Positions 23,043 to 37,419 of a DNA stretch of 64,000 nt are shown piece by piece. The notes under the pieces were generated by a model. The model was not told where the DNA came from and did no database searches. It saw nothing but the letters and a program-made list of their open reading frames with translations. Location of the stretch: assembly GCF_051014685.1 (NCBI RefSeq), contig NW_027479034.1, positions 124,001 to 188,000 on the forward strand, read 5' to 3'. Origin of the DNA: Ptiloglossa arizonensis. Its lineage: Eukaryota > Arthropoda > Insecta > Hymenoptera > Colletidae. The position numbers were made by a program, and so were the translations under genes. Positions within the stretch are counted from its first letter, which is position 1, and each line of letters opens with the position of its first letter.

Positions 23043-26000
23043 CTGAAATTTTGCGGATTGGTCAATCCGTTCGCGAGATATGGCAGTTTGGAGATAAGAA
23101 TCGCTTGAGAAACTCAAAATTTTCGCAGTTCTGATGCTCGAAATGAATGACTAGAACGGCCTAGGGGAGAAGTACGCATACCGTTGTAATCGGTCGAGAT
23201 TCTACTTTCAGATGCAACAAAAATTTTGCGGATTGATCAATCCGTTCGCGAGATATGGCAGTTTGGAGATAAGAAACGCTTGAGAACCTCAAAATTTTCG
23301 CAGTTCTGATGCTCGAAACGAATGACTAGAACGGCCTAGGGGAGAAGTACGCATACAGTTGTAATCGGGCGAGTTTCTACTTTCAGATGCAACAGAAATT
23401 TTGCGGATTGGTCGATCCGTTCGTGAGATATGGCAGTTTGGAAGTAAGAAACGCTTGAGAAACTCAAAATTTTCGCAGTTCTGATGCTCGAAACGAATAA
23501 CTGGAACGGCCTAGGGGAAAACTACACATACCGTTGTAATCGGACGAGTTTCTACTTTCAGATGCAACAGAAATTTTGCGGATTGGTCAATCCGTTCGCG
23601 AGATATGGCAGTTTGGAGATAAGAATCGCTTGAGGAACTCAAAATTTTCGCAGTTCTGATGCTCGAAACGTATGACTAGAACGGCCTAGGGGAGAAGTAC
23701 GCATACCGTTGTAATCGGTCGAGATTCTACTTTCAGATGCAACAGAAATTTTGCGGATTGGTCAATCCGTTCGCGAGATATGGCCGTTTGGAGGTAAGAA
23801 ACGCTTGAGAAACTCAAAATTTTCGCAGTTCTGATGCTCGAAACGAATGACTAGAACGGCCTAGGGGAGAAGTACGCATACCGTTGTAATCGGGCGAGTT
23901 TCTACTTTCAGATGCAACAGAAATTTTGCGGATTGGTCAATCTGTTCGCGAGATATGGCCGTTTGGATGTAAGAAGCGCTTTAGAAACTCAAAATTTTCG
24001 CAGTTCTGATGCTCGAAACGAATAAGTAGAACGGCCTAGGGGAAAACTACACATACCGTTGTAATCGGGCGAGTTTCTACTTTCAGATGCAACAAAAATT
24101 TTGCGGATTGATCAATCCGTTCGCGAGATATGGCAGTTTGGAGATAAGAAACGCTTGAGAACCTCAAAATTTTCGCAGTTCTGATGCTCGAAACGAATGA
24201 CTAGAACGGCCTAGGGGAGAAGTACGCATACAGTTGTAATCGGGAGAGTTTCTACTTTCAAATGCAACAGAAATTTTGCGGATTGGTCAATCCGTTCGCG
24301 AGATATGGCCGTTTGGATGTAAGAAACGCTTTAGAAACTCAAAATTTTCGCAGTTCTGATGCTCGAAACGAATGACTAGAACGGCCTAGGGGAAAACTAC
24401 ACATACCGTTGTAATAGGGCGAGTTTCTACTTTCAGATGGAACAGAAATTTTGCGGAATGGTCGATCCGCTCGCGAGATATGGCAGTTTGTAAGTAAGAA
24501 ACGCTTTAGAAACTCTAAATTTTCGCAGTTCTGATGCTCGAAACCAATAACTGGAACGGCCTAGGGGAAAACTACACATACCGTTGTAATCGGACGAGTT
24601 TCTACTTTCAGATGCAACAGAAGTTTTGCGGATTGGCCAATCCGTTCGCGAGATATGGCAGTTTGGAGATAAGAATCGCTTGAGAAACTCAAAATTTTCG
24701 CAGTTCTGATGCTCGAAACGAATGACTAGAACGGCCTAGGGGAGAAGTACGCATACAGTTGTAATCGGGCGAGTTTCTACTTTCAGATGCAACAGAAATT
24801 GTGCGGATTGGTCGATCCGTTCGCGAGATATGGCAGTTTGGAAGTAAGAAACGCTTGAGAAACTCAAAATTTTCGCAGTTCTGATGCTCGAAACGAATAA
24901 CTGGAACGGCCTAGGGGAAAACTACACATACCGTTGTAATCGGACGAGTTTCTGCTTTCAGATGCAACAGAAATTTTGCGGATTGGTCAATCCGTTCGCG
25001 AGATATGGCAGTTTGGAGATAAGAATCGCTTGAGAAACTCAAAATTTTCGCAGTTCTGATGCTCGAAACGTATGACTAGAACGGCCTACGGGAGAAGTAC
25101 GCATACCGTTGTAATCGGTCGAGATTCTACTTTCAGATGCAACAGAAATTTTGCGGATTGGTCAATCCGTTCGCGAGATATGGCCGTTTGGAGGTAAGAA
25201 ACGCTTGAGAAACTCAAAATTTTCGCAGTTCTGATGCTCGAAACGAATGACTAGAACGGCCTAGGGGAGAAGTACGCATACCGTTGTAATCGGGCGAGTT
25301 TCTACATTCAGATGCAACAGAAATTTTGCGGATTGGTCAATCCGTTCGCGAGATATGGCCGTTTGGATGTAAGAAACGCTTTAGAAACTCAAAATTTTCG
25401 CAGCTCTGATGCTCGAAATGAATGACTAGAACGGCCTAGGGGAGAAGTACGCATACCGTTGTAATCGGTCGAGATTCTACTTTCAGATGCAACAAAAATT
25501 TTGCGGATTGATCAATCCGTTCGCGAGATATGGCAGTTTGGAGATAAGAAACGCTTGAGAACCTCAAAATTTTCGCAGTTCTGATGCTCGAAACGAATGA
25601 CTAGAACGGCCTAGGGGAGAAGTACGCATACAGTTGTAATCGGGCGAGTTTCTACTTTCAGATGCAACAGAAATTTTGCGGATTGGTCGATCCGTTCGTG
25701 AGATATGGCAGTTTGGAAGTAAGAAACGCTTGAGAAACTCAAAATTTTCGCAGTTCTGATGCTCGAAACGAATAACTGGAACGGCCTAGGGGAAAACTAC
25801 ACATACCGTTGTAATCGGACGAGTTTCTACTTTCAGATGCAACAGAAATTTTGCGGATTGGTCAATCCGTTCGCGAGATATGGCAGTTTGGAGATAAGAA
25901 TCGCTTGAGAAACTCAAAATTTTCGCAGTTCTGATGCTCGAAACGTATGACTAGAACGGCCTAGGGGAGGAGTACGCATACCGTTGTAATCGGTCGAGAT

Positions 26001-29000
26001 TCTACTTTCAGATGCAACAGAAATTTTGCGGATTGGTCAATCCGTTCGCGAGATATGGCCGTTTGGAGGTAAGAAACGCTTGAGAAACTCAAAATTTTCG
26101 CAGTTCTGATGCTCGAAACGAATGACTAGAACGGCCTAGGGGAGAAGTACGCATACCGTTGTAATCGGGCGAGTTTCTACTTTCAGATGCAACAGAAATT
26201 TTGCGGATTGGTCAATCTGTTCGCGAGATATGGCCGTTTGGATGTAAGAAGCGCTTTAGAAACTCAAAATTTTCGCAGTTCTGATGCTCGAAACGAATAA
26301 GTAGAACGGCCTAGGGGAAAACTACACATACCGTTGTAATCGGGCGAGTTTCTACTTTCAGATGCATTAGAAATTTTGCAGATTGGTCAATCCGTTCGCG
26401 AGATGTGGCAGTTTGGATGTAAGAAACGCTTGAGAAACTCAAAATTTTCGCAATTATGATTCTCGAAACGAGTAACTAGAACGGCCTAGGGGAAAAGTAC
26501 GGATACCGTTGTAATCGGGCGAGTTTCTACTTTCAGATGCAACAAAAATTTTGCTGATTGATCAATCCGTTCGCGAGATATGGCAGTTTGGAGATAAGAA
26601 ACGCTTGAGAACCTCAAAATTTTCGCAGTTCTGATGCTCGAAACGAATGACTAGAACGGCCTAGGGGAGAAGTACGCATACAGTTGTAATCGGGAGAGTT
26701 TCTACTTTCAAATGCAACAGAAATTTTGCGGATTGGTCAATCCGTTCGCGAGATATGGCCGTTTGGATGTAAGAAACGCTTTAGAAACTCAAAATTTTCG
26801 CAGTTCTGATGCTCGAAACGAATGACTAGAACGGCCTAGGGGAAAACTACACATACCGTTGTAATAGGGCGAGTTTCTACTTTCAGATGGAACAGAAATT
26901 TTGCGGAATGGTCGATCCGCTCGCGAGATATGGCAGTTTGTAAGTAAGAAACGCTTTAGAAACTCAAAATTTTCGCAGTTCTGATGCTCGAAACGAATGA
27001 CTAGAACGGCCTAGGGGAGAAGTACGCATACAGTTGTAATCGGGCGAGTTTCTACTTTCAGATGCAACAGAAATTGTGCGGATTGGTCGATCCGTTCGCG
27101 AGATATGGCAGTTTGGAAGTAAGAAACGCTTGAGAAACTCAAAATTTTCGCAGTTCTGATGCTCGAAACGAATAACTGGAACGGCCTAGGGGAAAACTAC
27201 ACATACCGTTGTAATCGGACGAGTTTCTGCTTTCAGATGCAACAGAAATTTTGCGGATTGGTCAATCCGTTCGCGAGATATGGCAGTTTGGAGATAAGAA
27301 TCGCTTGAGAAACTCAAAATTTTCGCAGTTCTGATGCTCGAAACGTATGACTAGAACGGCCTACGGGAGAAGTACGCATACCGTTGTAATCGGTCGAGAT
27401 TCTACTTTCAGATGCAACAGAAATTTTGCGGATTGGTCAATCCGTTCGCGAGATATGGCCGTTTGGAGGTAAGAAACGCTTGAGAAACTCAAAATTTTCG
27501 CAGTTCTGATGCTCGAAACGAATGACTAGAACGGCCTAGGGGAGAAGTTCGCATACCGTTGTAATCGGGCGAGTTTCTACATTCAGATGCAACAGAAATT
27601 TTGCGGATTGGTCAATCCGTTCGCGAGATATGGCCGTTTGGATGTAAGAAACGCTTTAGAAACTCAAAATTTTCGCAGTTCTGATGCTCGAAACGAATAA
27701 GTAGAACGGCCTAGGGGAAAACTACCCATACCGTTGTAATCGGGCGAGTTTCTACTTTCAGATGCAACAGAAATTTTGCGGATTGGTCAATCCGTTCGCG
27801 AGATATGGCAGTTTGGAGATAAGAATCGCTTGAGAAACTCAAAATTTTCGCAGTTCTGATGCTCGAAATGAATGACTAGAACGGCCTAGGGGAGAAGTAC
27901 GCATACCGTTGTAATCGGTCGAGATTCTACTTTCAGATGCAAAAAAATTTTGCGGATTGATCAATCCGTTCGCGAGATATGGCAGTTTGGAGATAAGAAA
28001 CGCTTGAGAACCTCAAAATTTTCGCAGTTCTGATGCTCGAAACGAATGACTAGAACGGCCTAGGGGAGAAGTACGCATACAGTTGTAATCGGGCGAGTTT
28101 CTACTTTCAGATGCAACAGAAATTTTGCGGATTGGTCGATCCGTTCGTGAGATATGGCAGTTTGGAAGTAAGAAACGCTTGAGAAACTCAAAATTTTCGC
28201 AGTTCTGATGCTCGAAACGAATAACTGGAACGGCCTAGGGGAAAACTACACATACCGTTGTAATCGGACGAGTTTCTACTTTCAGATGCAACAGAAATTT
28301 TGCGGATTGGTCAATCCGTTCGCGAGATATGGCAGTTTGGAGATAAGAATCGCTTGAGGAACTCAAAATTTTCGCAGTTCTGATGCTCGAAACGTATGAC
28401 TAGAACGGCCTAGGGGAGAAGTACGCATACCGTTGTAATCGGTCGAGATTCTACTTTCAGATGCAACAGAAATTTTGCGGATTGGTCAATCCGTTCGCGA
28501 GATATGGCCGTTTGGAGGTAAGAAACGCTTGAGAAACTCAAAATTTTCGCAGTTCTGATGCTCGAAACGAATGACTAGAACGGCCTAGGGGAGAAGTACG
28601 CATACCGTTGTAATCGGGCGAGTTTCTTCTTTCAGATGCAACAGAAATTTTGCGGATTGGTCAATCTGTTCGCGAGATATGGCCGTTTGGATGTAAGAAG
28701 CGCTTTAGAAACTCAAAATTTTCGCAGTTCTGATGCTCGAAACGAATAAGTAGAACGGCCTAGGGGAAAACTACACATACCGTTGTAATCGGGCGAGTTT
28801 CTACTTTCAGATGCAACAAAAATTTTGCGGATTGATCAATCCGTTCGCGAGATATGGCAGTTTGGAGATAAGAAACGCTTGAGAACCTCAAAATTTTCGC
28901 AGTTCTGATGCTCGAAACGAATGACTAGAACGGCCTACGGGAGAAGTACGCATACAGTTGTAATCGGGAGAGTTTCTACTTTCAAATGCAACAGAAATTT

Positions 29001-30150
29001 TGCGGATTGGTCAATCCGTTCGCGAGATATGGCCGTTTGGATGTAAGAAACGCTTTAGAAACTCAAAATTTTCGCAGTTCTGATGCTCGAAACGAATGAC
29101 TAGAACGGCCTAGGGGAAAACTACACATACCGTTGTAATAGGGCGAGTTTCTACTTTCAGATGGAACAGAAATTTTGCGGAATGGTCGATCCGCTCGCGA
29201 GATATGGCAGTTTGTAAGTAAGAAACGCTTTAGAAACTCTAAATTTTCGCAGTTCTGATGCTCGAAACCAATAACTGGAACGGCCTAGGGGAAAACTACA
29301 CATACCGTTGTAATCGGACGAGTTTCTACTTTCAGATGCAACAGAAGTTTTGCGGATTGGCCAATCCGTTCGCGAGATATGGCAGTTTGGAGATAAGAAT
29401 CGCTTGAGAAACTCAAAATTTTCGCAGTTCTGATGCTCGAAACGAATGACTAGAACGGCCTAGGGGAGAAGTACGCATACAGTTGTAATCGGGCGAGTTT
29501 CTACTTTCTGATGCAACAGAAATTGTGCGGATTGGTCGATCCGTTCGCGAGATATGGCAGTTTGGAAGTAAGAAACGCTTGAGAAACTCAAAATTTTCGC
29601 AGTTCTGATGCTCGAAACGAATAACTGGAACGGCCTAGGGGAAAACTACACATACCGTTGTAATCGGACGAGTTTCTGCTTTCAGATGCAACAGAAATTT
29701 TGCGGATTGGTCAATCCGTTCGCGAGATATGGCAGTTTGGAGATAAGAATCGCTTGAGAAACTCAAAATTTTCGCAGTTCTGATGCTCGAAACGTATGAC
29801 TAGAACGGCCTACGGGAGAAGTACGCATACCGTTGTAATCGGTCGAGATTCTACTTTCAGATGCAACAGAAATTTTGCGGATTGGTCAATCCGTTCGCGA
29901 GATATGGCCGTTTGGAGGTAAGAAACGCTTGAGAAACTCAAAATTTTCGCAGTTCTGATGCTCGAAACGAATGACTAGAACGGCCTAGGGGAGAAGTACG
30001 CATACCGTTGTAATCGGGCGAGTTTCTACATTCAGATGCAACAGAAATTTTGCGGATTGGTCAATCCGTTCGCGAGATATGGCCGTTTGGATGTAAGAAA
30101 CGCTTTAGAAACTCAAAATTTTCGCAGTTCTGATGCTCGAAACGAATAAG
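22351..30150 (+). repeat. 14-monomer higher-order repeat, three copies and a partial fourth
   Basis: The rare AAATTGTGCGG variant marks unit starts at 22,351, 24,801, 27,076 and 29,525, so the units are 2,450, 2,275 and 2,449 bp long (14, 13 and 14 monomers, the last with a 1-bp deletion near 27,942). Ordered markers in each unit are TTTCTGCTTTC, ACGTATGAC, TACATTC, CAATCTGTTCGCG and CAGATGGAACAG with GGAATGGTC. The 13-monomer unit lacks one monomer near 25,405, gains one near 26,350-26,530 and lacks one near 26,965. All three changes keep the 175-bp register. Confidence 0.85.
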
Positions 30151-31827
30151 TAGAACGGCCTAGGGGAAAACTACCCATACCGTTGTAATCGGGCGAGTTT
30201 CTACTTTCAGATGCAATAGAAATTTTGCGGATTGGTCAATCCGTTCGCGAGATGTGGCAGTTTGGATGTAAGAAACGCTTGAGAAACTCAAAATTTTCGC
30301 AATTATGATGCTCGAAACGAGTAACTAGAACGGCCTAGGGGAAAAGTACGGATACCGTTGTAATCGGGCGAGTTTCTACTTTCAGATGCAACAAAAATTT
30401 TGCGGATTGATCAATCCGTTCGCGAGATATGGCAGTTTGGAGATAAGAAACGCTTGAGAACCTCAAAATTTTCGCAGTTCTGATGCTCGAAACGAATGAC
30501 TAGAACGGCCTAGGGGAGAAGTACGCATACAGTTGTAATCGGGCGAGTTTCTACTTTCAGATGCAACAGAAATTGTGCGGATTGGTCGATCCGTTCGCGA
30601 GATATGGCAGTTTGGAAGTAAGAAACGCTTGAGAAACTCAAAATTTTCGCAGTTCTGATGATCGAAACGAATAACTGGAACGGCCTAGGGGAAAACTACA
30701 CATACCGTTGTAATCGGACGAGTTTCTACTTTCAGATGCAACAGAAATTTTGCGGATTGGTCAATCCGTTCGCGAGATATGGCAGTTTGGAGATAAGAAT
30801 CGCTTGAGAAACTCAAAATTTTCGCAGTTCTGATGCTCGAAATGAATGACTAGAACGGCCTAGGGGAGAAGTACGCATACCGTTGTAATCGGTCGAGATT
30901 CTACTTTCAGATGCAACAAAAATTTTGCGGATTGATCAATCCGTTCGCGAGATATGGCAGTTTGGAGATAAGAAACGCTTGAGAACCTCAAAATTTTCGC
31001 AGTTCTGATGCTCGAAACGAATGACTAGAACGGCCTAGGGGAGAAGTACGCATACAGTTGTAATCGGGCGAGTTTCTACTTTCAGATGCAACAGAAATTT
31101 TGCGGATTGGTCGATCCGTTCGTGAGATATGGCAGTTTGGAAGTAAGAAACGCTTGAGAAACTCAAAATTTTCGCAGTTCTGATGCTCGAAACGAATAAC
31201 TGGAACGGCCTAGGGGAAAACTACACATACCGTTGTAATCGGACGAGTTTCTACTTTCAGATGCAACAGAAATTTTGCGGATTGGTCAATCCGTTCGCGA
31301 GATATGGCAGTTTGGAGATAAGAATCGCTTGAGAAACTCAAAATTTTCGCAGTTCTGATGCTCGAAACGTATGACTAGAACGGCCTAGGGGAGAAGTACG
31401 CATACCGTTGTAATCGGTCGAGATTCTACTTTCAGATGCAACAGAAATTTTGCGGATTGGTCAATCCGTTCGCGAGATATGGCCGTTTGGAGGTAAGAAA
31501 CGCTTGAGAAACTCAAAATTTTCGCAGTTCTGATGCTCGAAACGAATGACTAGAACGGCCTAGGGGAGAAGTACGCATACCGTTGTAATCGGGCGAGTTT
31601 CTACTTTCAGATGCAACAGAAATTTTGCGGATTGGTCAATCTGTTCGCGAGATATGGCCGTTTGGATGTAAGAAGCGCTTTAGAAACTCAAAATTTTCGC
31701 AGTTCTGATGCTCGAAACGAATAAGTAGAACGGCCTAGGGGAAAACTACACATACCGTTGTAATCGGGCGAGTTTCTACTTTCAGATGCAATAGAAATTT
31801 TGCGGATTGGTCAATCCGTTCGCGAGA
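28892..31827 (+). repeat. 17-monomer segment duplicated 29 monomers downstream (copy 1)
   Basis: Matches 33,966-36,901 at an offset of 5,074 bp (29 monomers minus the 1-bp deletion near 32,380). The shared private variant GATGATCGAAACG is at about 30,657 and 35,731. Several single-base differences occur in the pair, for example GGCCTACGGG near 28,936 against GGCCTAGGGG. Confidence 0.75.
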
Positions 31828-32910
31828 TGTGGCAGTTTGGATGTAAGAAACGCTTTAGAAACTCAAAATTTTCGCAATTATGATGCTCGAAACGAGTAAC
31901 TAGAACGGCCTAGGGGAAAAGTACGGATACCGTTGTAATCGGGCGAGTTTCTACTTTCAGATGCAACAAAAATTTTGCTGATTGATCAATCCGTTCGCGA
32001 GATATGGCAGTTTGGAGATAAGAAACGCTTGAGAACCTCAAAATTTTCGCAGTTCTGATGCTCGAAACGAATGACTAGAACGGCCTAGGGGAGAAGTACG
32101 CATACAGTTGTAATCGGGAGAGTTTCTACTTTCAAATGCAACAGAAATTTTGCGGATTGGTCAATCCGTTCGCGAGATATGGCCGTTTGGATGTAAGAAA
32201 CGCTTTAGAAACTCAAAATTTTCGCAGTTCTGATGCTCGAAACGAATGACTAGAACGGCCTAGGGGAAAACTACACATACCGTTGTAATAGGGCGAGTTT
32301 CTACTTTCAGATGGAACAGAAATTTTGCGGAATGGTCGATCCGCTCGCGAGATATGGCAGTTTGTAAGTAAGAAACGCTTACAAACTCTAAATTTTCGCA
32401 GTTCTGATGCTCGAAACCAATAACTGGAACGGCCTAGGGGAAAACTACACATACCGTTGTAATCGGACGAGTTTCTACTTTCAGATGCAACAGAAATTTT
32501 GCGGATTGGTCAATCCGTTCGCGAGATATGGCAGTTTGGAGATAAGAATCGCTTGAGAAACTCAAAATTTTCGCAGTTCTGATGCTCGAAACGAATGACT
32601 AGAACGGCCTAGGGGAGAAGTACGCATACAGTTGTAATCGGGCGAGTTTCTACTTTCAGATGCAACAGAAATTTTGCGGATTGGTCAATCTGTTCGCGAG
32701 ATATGGCCGTTTGGATGTAAGAAGCGCTTTAGAAACTCAAAATTTTCGCAGTTCTGATGCTCGAAACGAATAAGTAGAACGGCCTAGGGGAAAACTACAC
32801 ATACCGTTGTAATCGGGCGAGTTTCTACTTTCAGATGCAACAAAAATTTTGCGGATTGATCAATCCGTTCGCGAGATATGGCAGTTTGGAGATAAGAAAC
32901 GCTTGAGAAC

Positions 32911-35079
32911 CTCAAAATTTTCGCAGTTCTGATGCTCGAAACGAATGACTAGAACGGCCTAGGGGAGAAGTACGCATACAGTTGTAATCGGGAGAGTTTC
33001 TACTTTCAAATGCAACAGAAATTTTGCGGATTGGTCAATCCGTTCGCGAGATATGGCCGTTTGGATGTAAGAAACGCTTTAGAAACTCAAAATTTTCGCA
33101 GTTCTGATGCTCGAAACGAATGACTAGAACGGCCTAGGGGAAAACTACACATACCGTTGTAATAGGGCGAGTTTCCACTTTCAGATGGAACAGAAATTTT
33201 GCGGAATGGTCGATCCGCTCGCGAGATATGGCAGTTTGTAAGTAAGAAACGCTTTAGAAACTCTAAATTTTCGCAGTTCTGATGCTCGAAACCAATAACT
33301 GGAACGGCCTAGGGGAAAACTACACATACCGTTGTAATCGGACGAGTTTCTACTTTCAGATGCAACAGAAGTTTTGCGGATTGGCCAATCCGTTCGCGAG
33401 ATATGGCAGTTTGGAGATAAGAATCGCTTGAGAAACTCAAAATTTTCGCAGTTCTGATGCTCGAAACGAATGACTAGAACGGCCTAGGGGAGAAGTACGC
33501 ATACAGTTGTAATCGGGCGAGTTTCTACTTTCAGATGCAACAGAAATTGTGCGGATTGGTCGATCCGTTCGCGAGATATGGCAGTTTGGAAGTAAGAAAC
33601 GCTTGAGAAACTCAAAATTTTCGCAGTTCTGATGCTCGAAACGAATAACTGGAACGGCTTAGGGGAAAACTACACATACCGTTGTAATCGGACGAGTTTC
33701 TGCTTTCAGATGCAACAGAAACTTTGCGGATTGGTCAATCCGTTCGCGAGATATGGCAGTTTGGAGATAAGAATCGCTTGAGAAACTCAAAATTTTCGCA
33801 GTTCTGATGCTCGAAACGTATGACTAGAACGGCCTACGGGAGAAGTACGCATACCGTTGTAATCGGTCGAGATTCTACTTTCAGATGCAACAGAAATTTT
33901 GCGGATTGGTCAATCCGTTCGCGAGATATGGCCGTTTGGAGGTAAGAAACGCTTGAGAAACTCAAAATTTTCGCAGTTCTGATGCTCGAAACGAATGACT
34001 AGAACGGCCTAGGGGAGAAGTACGCATACAGTTGTAATCGGGAGAGTTTCTACTTTCAAATGCAACAGAAATTTTGCGGATTGGTCAATCCGTTCGCGAG
34101 ATATGGCCGTTTGGATGTAAGAAACGCTTTAGAAACTCAAAATTTTCGCAGTTCTGATGCTCGAAACGAATGACTAGAACGGCCTAGGGGAAAACTACAC
34201 ATACCGTTGTAATAGGGCGAGTTTCCACTTTCAGATGGAACAGAAATTTTGCGGAATGGTCGATCCGCTCGCGAGATATGGCAGTTTGTAAGTAAGAAAC
34301 GCTTTAGAAACTCTAAATTTTCGCAGTTCTGATGCTCGAAACCAATAACTGGAACGGCCTAGGGGAAAACTACACATACCGTTGTAATCGGACGAGTTTC
34401 TACTTTCAGATGCAACAGAAGTTTTGCGGATTGGCCAATCCGTTCGCGATATATGGCAGTTTGGAGATAAGAATCGCTTGAGAAACTCAAAATTTTCGCA
34501 GTTCTGATGCTCGAAACGAATGACTAGAACGGCCTAGGGGAGAAGTACGCATACAGTTGTAATCGGGCGAGTTTCTACTTTCAGATGCAACAGAAATTGT
34601 GCGGATTGGTCGATCCGTTCGCGAGATATGGCAGTTTGGAAGTAAGAAACGCTTGAGAAACTCAAAATTTTCGCAGTTCTGATGCTCGAAACGAATAACT
34701 GGAACGGCTTAGGGGAAAACTACACATACCGTTGTAATCGGACGAGTTTCTGCTTTCAGATGCAACAGAAACTTTGCGGATTGGTCAATCCGTTCGCGAG
34801 ATATGGCAGTTTGGAGATAAGAATCGCTTGAGAAACTCAAAATTTTCGCAGTTCTGATGCTCGAAACGTATGACTAGAACGGCCTACGGGAGAAGTACGC
34901 ATACCGTTGTAATCGGTCGAGATTCTACTTTCAGATGCAACAGAAATTTTGCGGATTGGTCAATCCGTTCGCGAGATATGGCCGTTTGGAGGTAAGAAAC
35001 GCTTGAGAAACTCAAAATTTTCGCAGTTCTGATGCTCGAAACGAATGACTAGAACGGCCTAGGGGAGAAGTACGCATAC
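32911..35079 (+). repeat. 6-monomer tandem duplication (1,050 bp)
   Basis: 32,911-34,029 matches 33,961-35,079 at an offset of exactly 1,050 bp. Three private variants are shared: GTTTCCACTTTC (about 33,173 and 34,223), AACGGCTTAGGGG (about 33,654 and 34,704) and GAAACTTTGCGG (about 33,719 and 34,769). One difference is GCGATATATGG near 34,449. These variants make it one of the most recent events in the domain. Confidence 0.85.
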
Positions 35080-36901
35080 CGTTGTAATCGGGCGAGTTTC
35101 TACATTCAGATGCAACAGAAATTTTGCGGATTGGTCAATCCGTTCGCGAGATATGGCCGTTTGGATGTAAGAAACGCTTTAGAAACTCAAAATTTTCGCA
35201 GTTCTGATGCTCGAAACGAATAAGTAGAACGGCCTAGGGGAAAACTACCCATACCGTTGTAATCGGGCGAGTTTCTACTTTCAGATGCAATAGAAATTTT
35301 GCGGATTGGTCAATCCGTTCGCGAGATGTGGCAGTTTGGATGTAAGAAACGCTTGAGAAACTCAAAATTTTCGCAATTATGATGCTCGAAACGAGTAACT
35401 CGAACGGCCTAGGGGAAAAGTACGGATACCGTTGTAATCGGGCTAGTTTCTACTTTCAGATGCAACAAAAATTTTGCGGATTGATCAATCCGTTCGCGAG
35501 ATATGGCAGTTTGGAGATAAGAAACGCTTGAGAACCTCAAAATTTTCGCAGTTCTGATGCTCGAAACGAATGACTAGAACGGCCTAGGGGAGAAGTACGC
35601 ATACAGTTGTAATCGGGCGAGTTTCTACTTTCAGATGCAACAGAAATTGTGCGGATTGGTCGATCCGTTCGCGAGATATGGCAGTTTGGAAGTAAGAAAC
35701 GCTTGAGAAACTCAAAATTTTCGCAGTTCTGATGATCGAAACGAATAACTGGAACGGCCTAGGGGAAAACTACACATACCGTTGTAATCGGACGAGTTTC
35801 TACTTTCAGATGCAACAGAAATTTTGCGGATTGGTCAATCCGTTCGCGAGATATGGCAGTTTGGAGATAAGAATCGCTTGAGAAACTCAAAATTTTCGCA
35901 GTTCTGATGCTCGAAATGAATGACTAGAACGGCCTAGGGGAGAAGTACGCATACCGTTGTAATCGGTCGAGATTCTACTTTCAGATGCAACAAAAATTTT
36001 GCGGATTGATCAATCCGTTCGCGAGATATGGCAGTTTGGAGATAAGAAACGCTTGAGAACCTCAAAATTTTCGCAGTTCTGATGCTCGAAACGAATGACT
36101 AGAACGGCCTAGGGGAGAAGTACGCATACAGTTGTAATCGGGCGAGTTTCTACTTTCAGATGCAACAGAAATTTTGCGGATTGGTCGATCCGTTCGTGAG
36201 ATATGGCAGTTTGGAAGTAAGAAACGCTTGAGAAACTCAAAATTTTCGCAGTTCTGATGCTCGAAACGAATAACTGGAACGGCCTAGGGGAAAACTACAC
36301 ATACCGTTGTAATCGGACGAGTTTCTACTTTCAGATGCAACAGAAATTTTGCGGATTGGTCAATCCGTTCGCGAGATATGGCAGTTTGGAGATAAGAATC
36401 GCTTGAGAAACTCAAAATTTTCGCAGTTCTGATGCTCGAAACGTATGACTAGAACGGCCTAGGGGAGAAGTACGCATACCGTTGTAATCGGTCGAGATTC
36501 TACTTTCAGATGCAACAGAAATTTTGCGGATTGGTCAATCCGTTCGCGAGATATGGCCGTTTGGAGGTAAGAAACGCTTGAGAAACTCAAAATTTTCGCA
36601 GTTCTGATGCTCGAAACGAATGACTAGAACGGCCTAGGGGAGAAGTACGCATACCGTTGTAATCGGGCGAGTTTCTACTTTCAGATGCAACAGAAATTTT
36701 GCGGATTGGTCAATCTGTTCGCGAGATATGGCCGTTTGGATGTAAGAAGCGCTTTAGAAACTCAAAATTTTCGCAGTTCTGATGCTCGAAACGAATAAGT
36801 AGAACGGCCTAGGGGAAAACTACACATACCGTTGTAATCGGGCGAGTTTCTACTTTCAGATGCAATAGAAATTTTGCGGATTGGTCAATCCGTTCGCGAG
36901 A
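33966..36901 (+). repeat. 17-monomer segment duplicated 29 monomers downstream (copy 2)
   Basis: Partner of 28,892-31,827. It differs at scattered bases, including GTTTCCACTTTC near 34,225, GGCTTAGGGG near 34,708, GTAACTCGAAC near 35,397 and GGGCTAGTTTC near 35,443. The first two are shared with 32,911-34,029, so its left part was itself re-copied locally. Confidence 0.75.
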
Positions 36902-37419
36902 TATGGCCGTTTGGATGTAAGAAACGCTTTAGAAACTCAAAATTTTCGCAATTCTGATGCTCGAAACGAATGACTAGAACGGCCTAGGGGAGAAGTACGC
37001 ATACCGTTGTAATCGGGCGAGTTTCTACTTTCAGATGCAACAGAAATTTTGCGGATTGGTCAATCCTTTCGCGAGATATGGCAGTTTGGAGGTAAGAAAC
37101 ACTTGAGAAACTCAAAATTTTCGCAGTTCTGATGCTCGAAACGAATGACTAGAACGGCCTAGGGGAGAAGTACGCATACAGTTGTAATCGGGCGAGTTTC
37201 TACTTTCAGATGGAACAGAAATTTTGCGGAATGGTCGATCCGTTCGCGAGATATGGCAGTTTGGATGTAAGAAACGCTTTAGAAACTCAAAATTTTCGCA
37301 GTTCTGATGCTCGAAACCAATAACTGGAACGGCCTAGGGGAAAACTACACATACCGTTGCAATCGGACGAGTTTCTACTTTCTGATGCAACAGAAATTTT
37401 GCGGATTGGTCAATCCGTT

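Noticed and set aside
32213..32452. 79-aa minus-strand ORF, and other minus-strand ORFs (9,675-9,869, 10,948-11,133, 11,428-11,622, 15,282-15,479, 40,210-40,440)
   Set aside because: Reverse-strand reading of the same repeat, opened by local indels or single changes such as the deletion near 32,380. No start or codon-use signal and no conservation across monomers.
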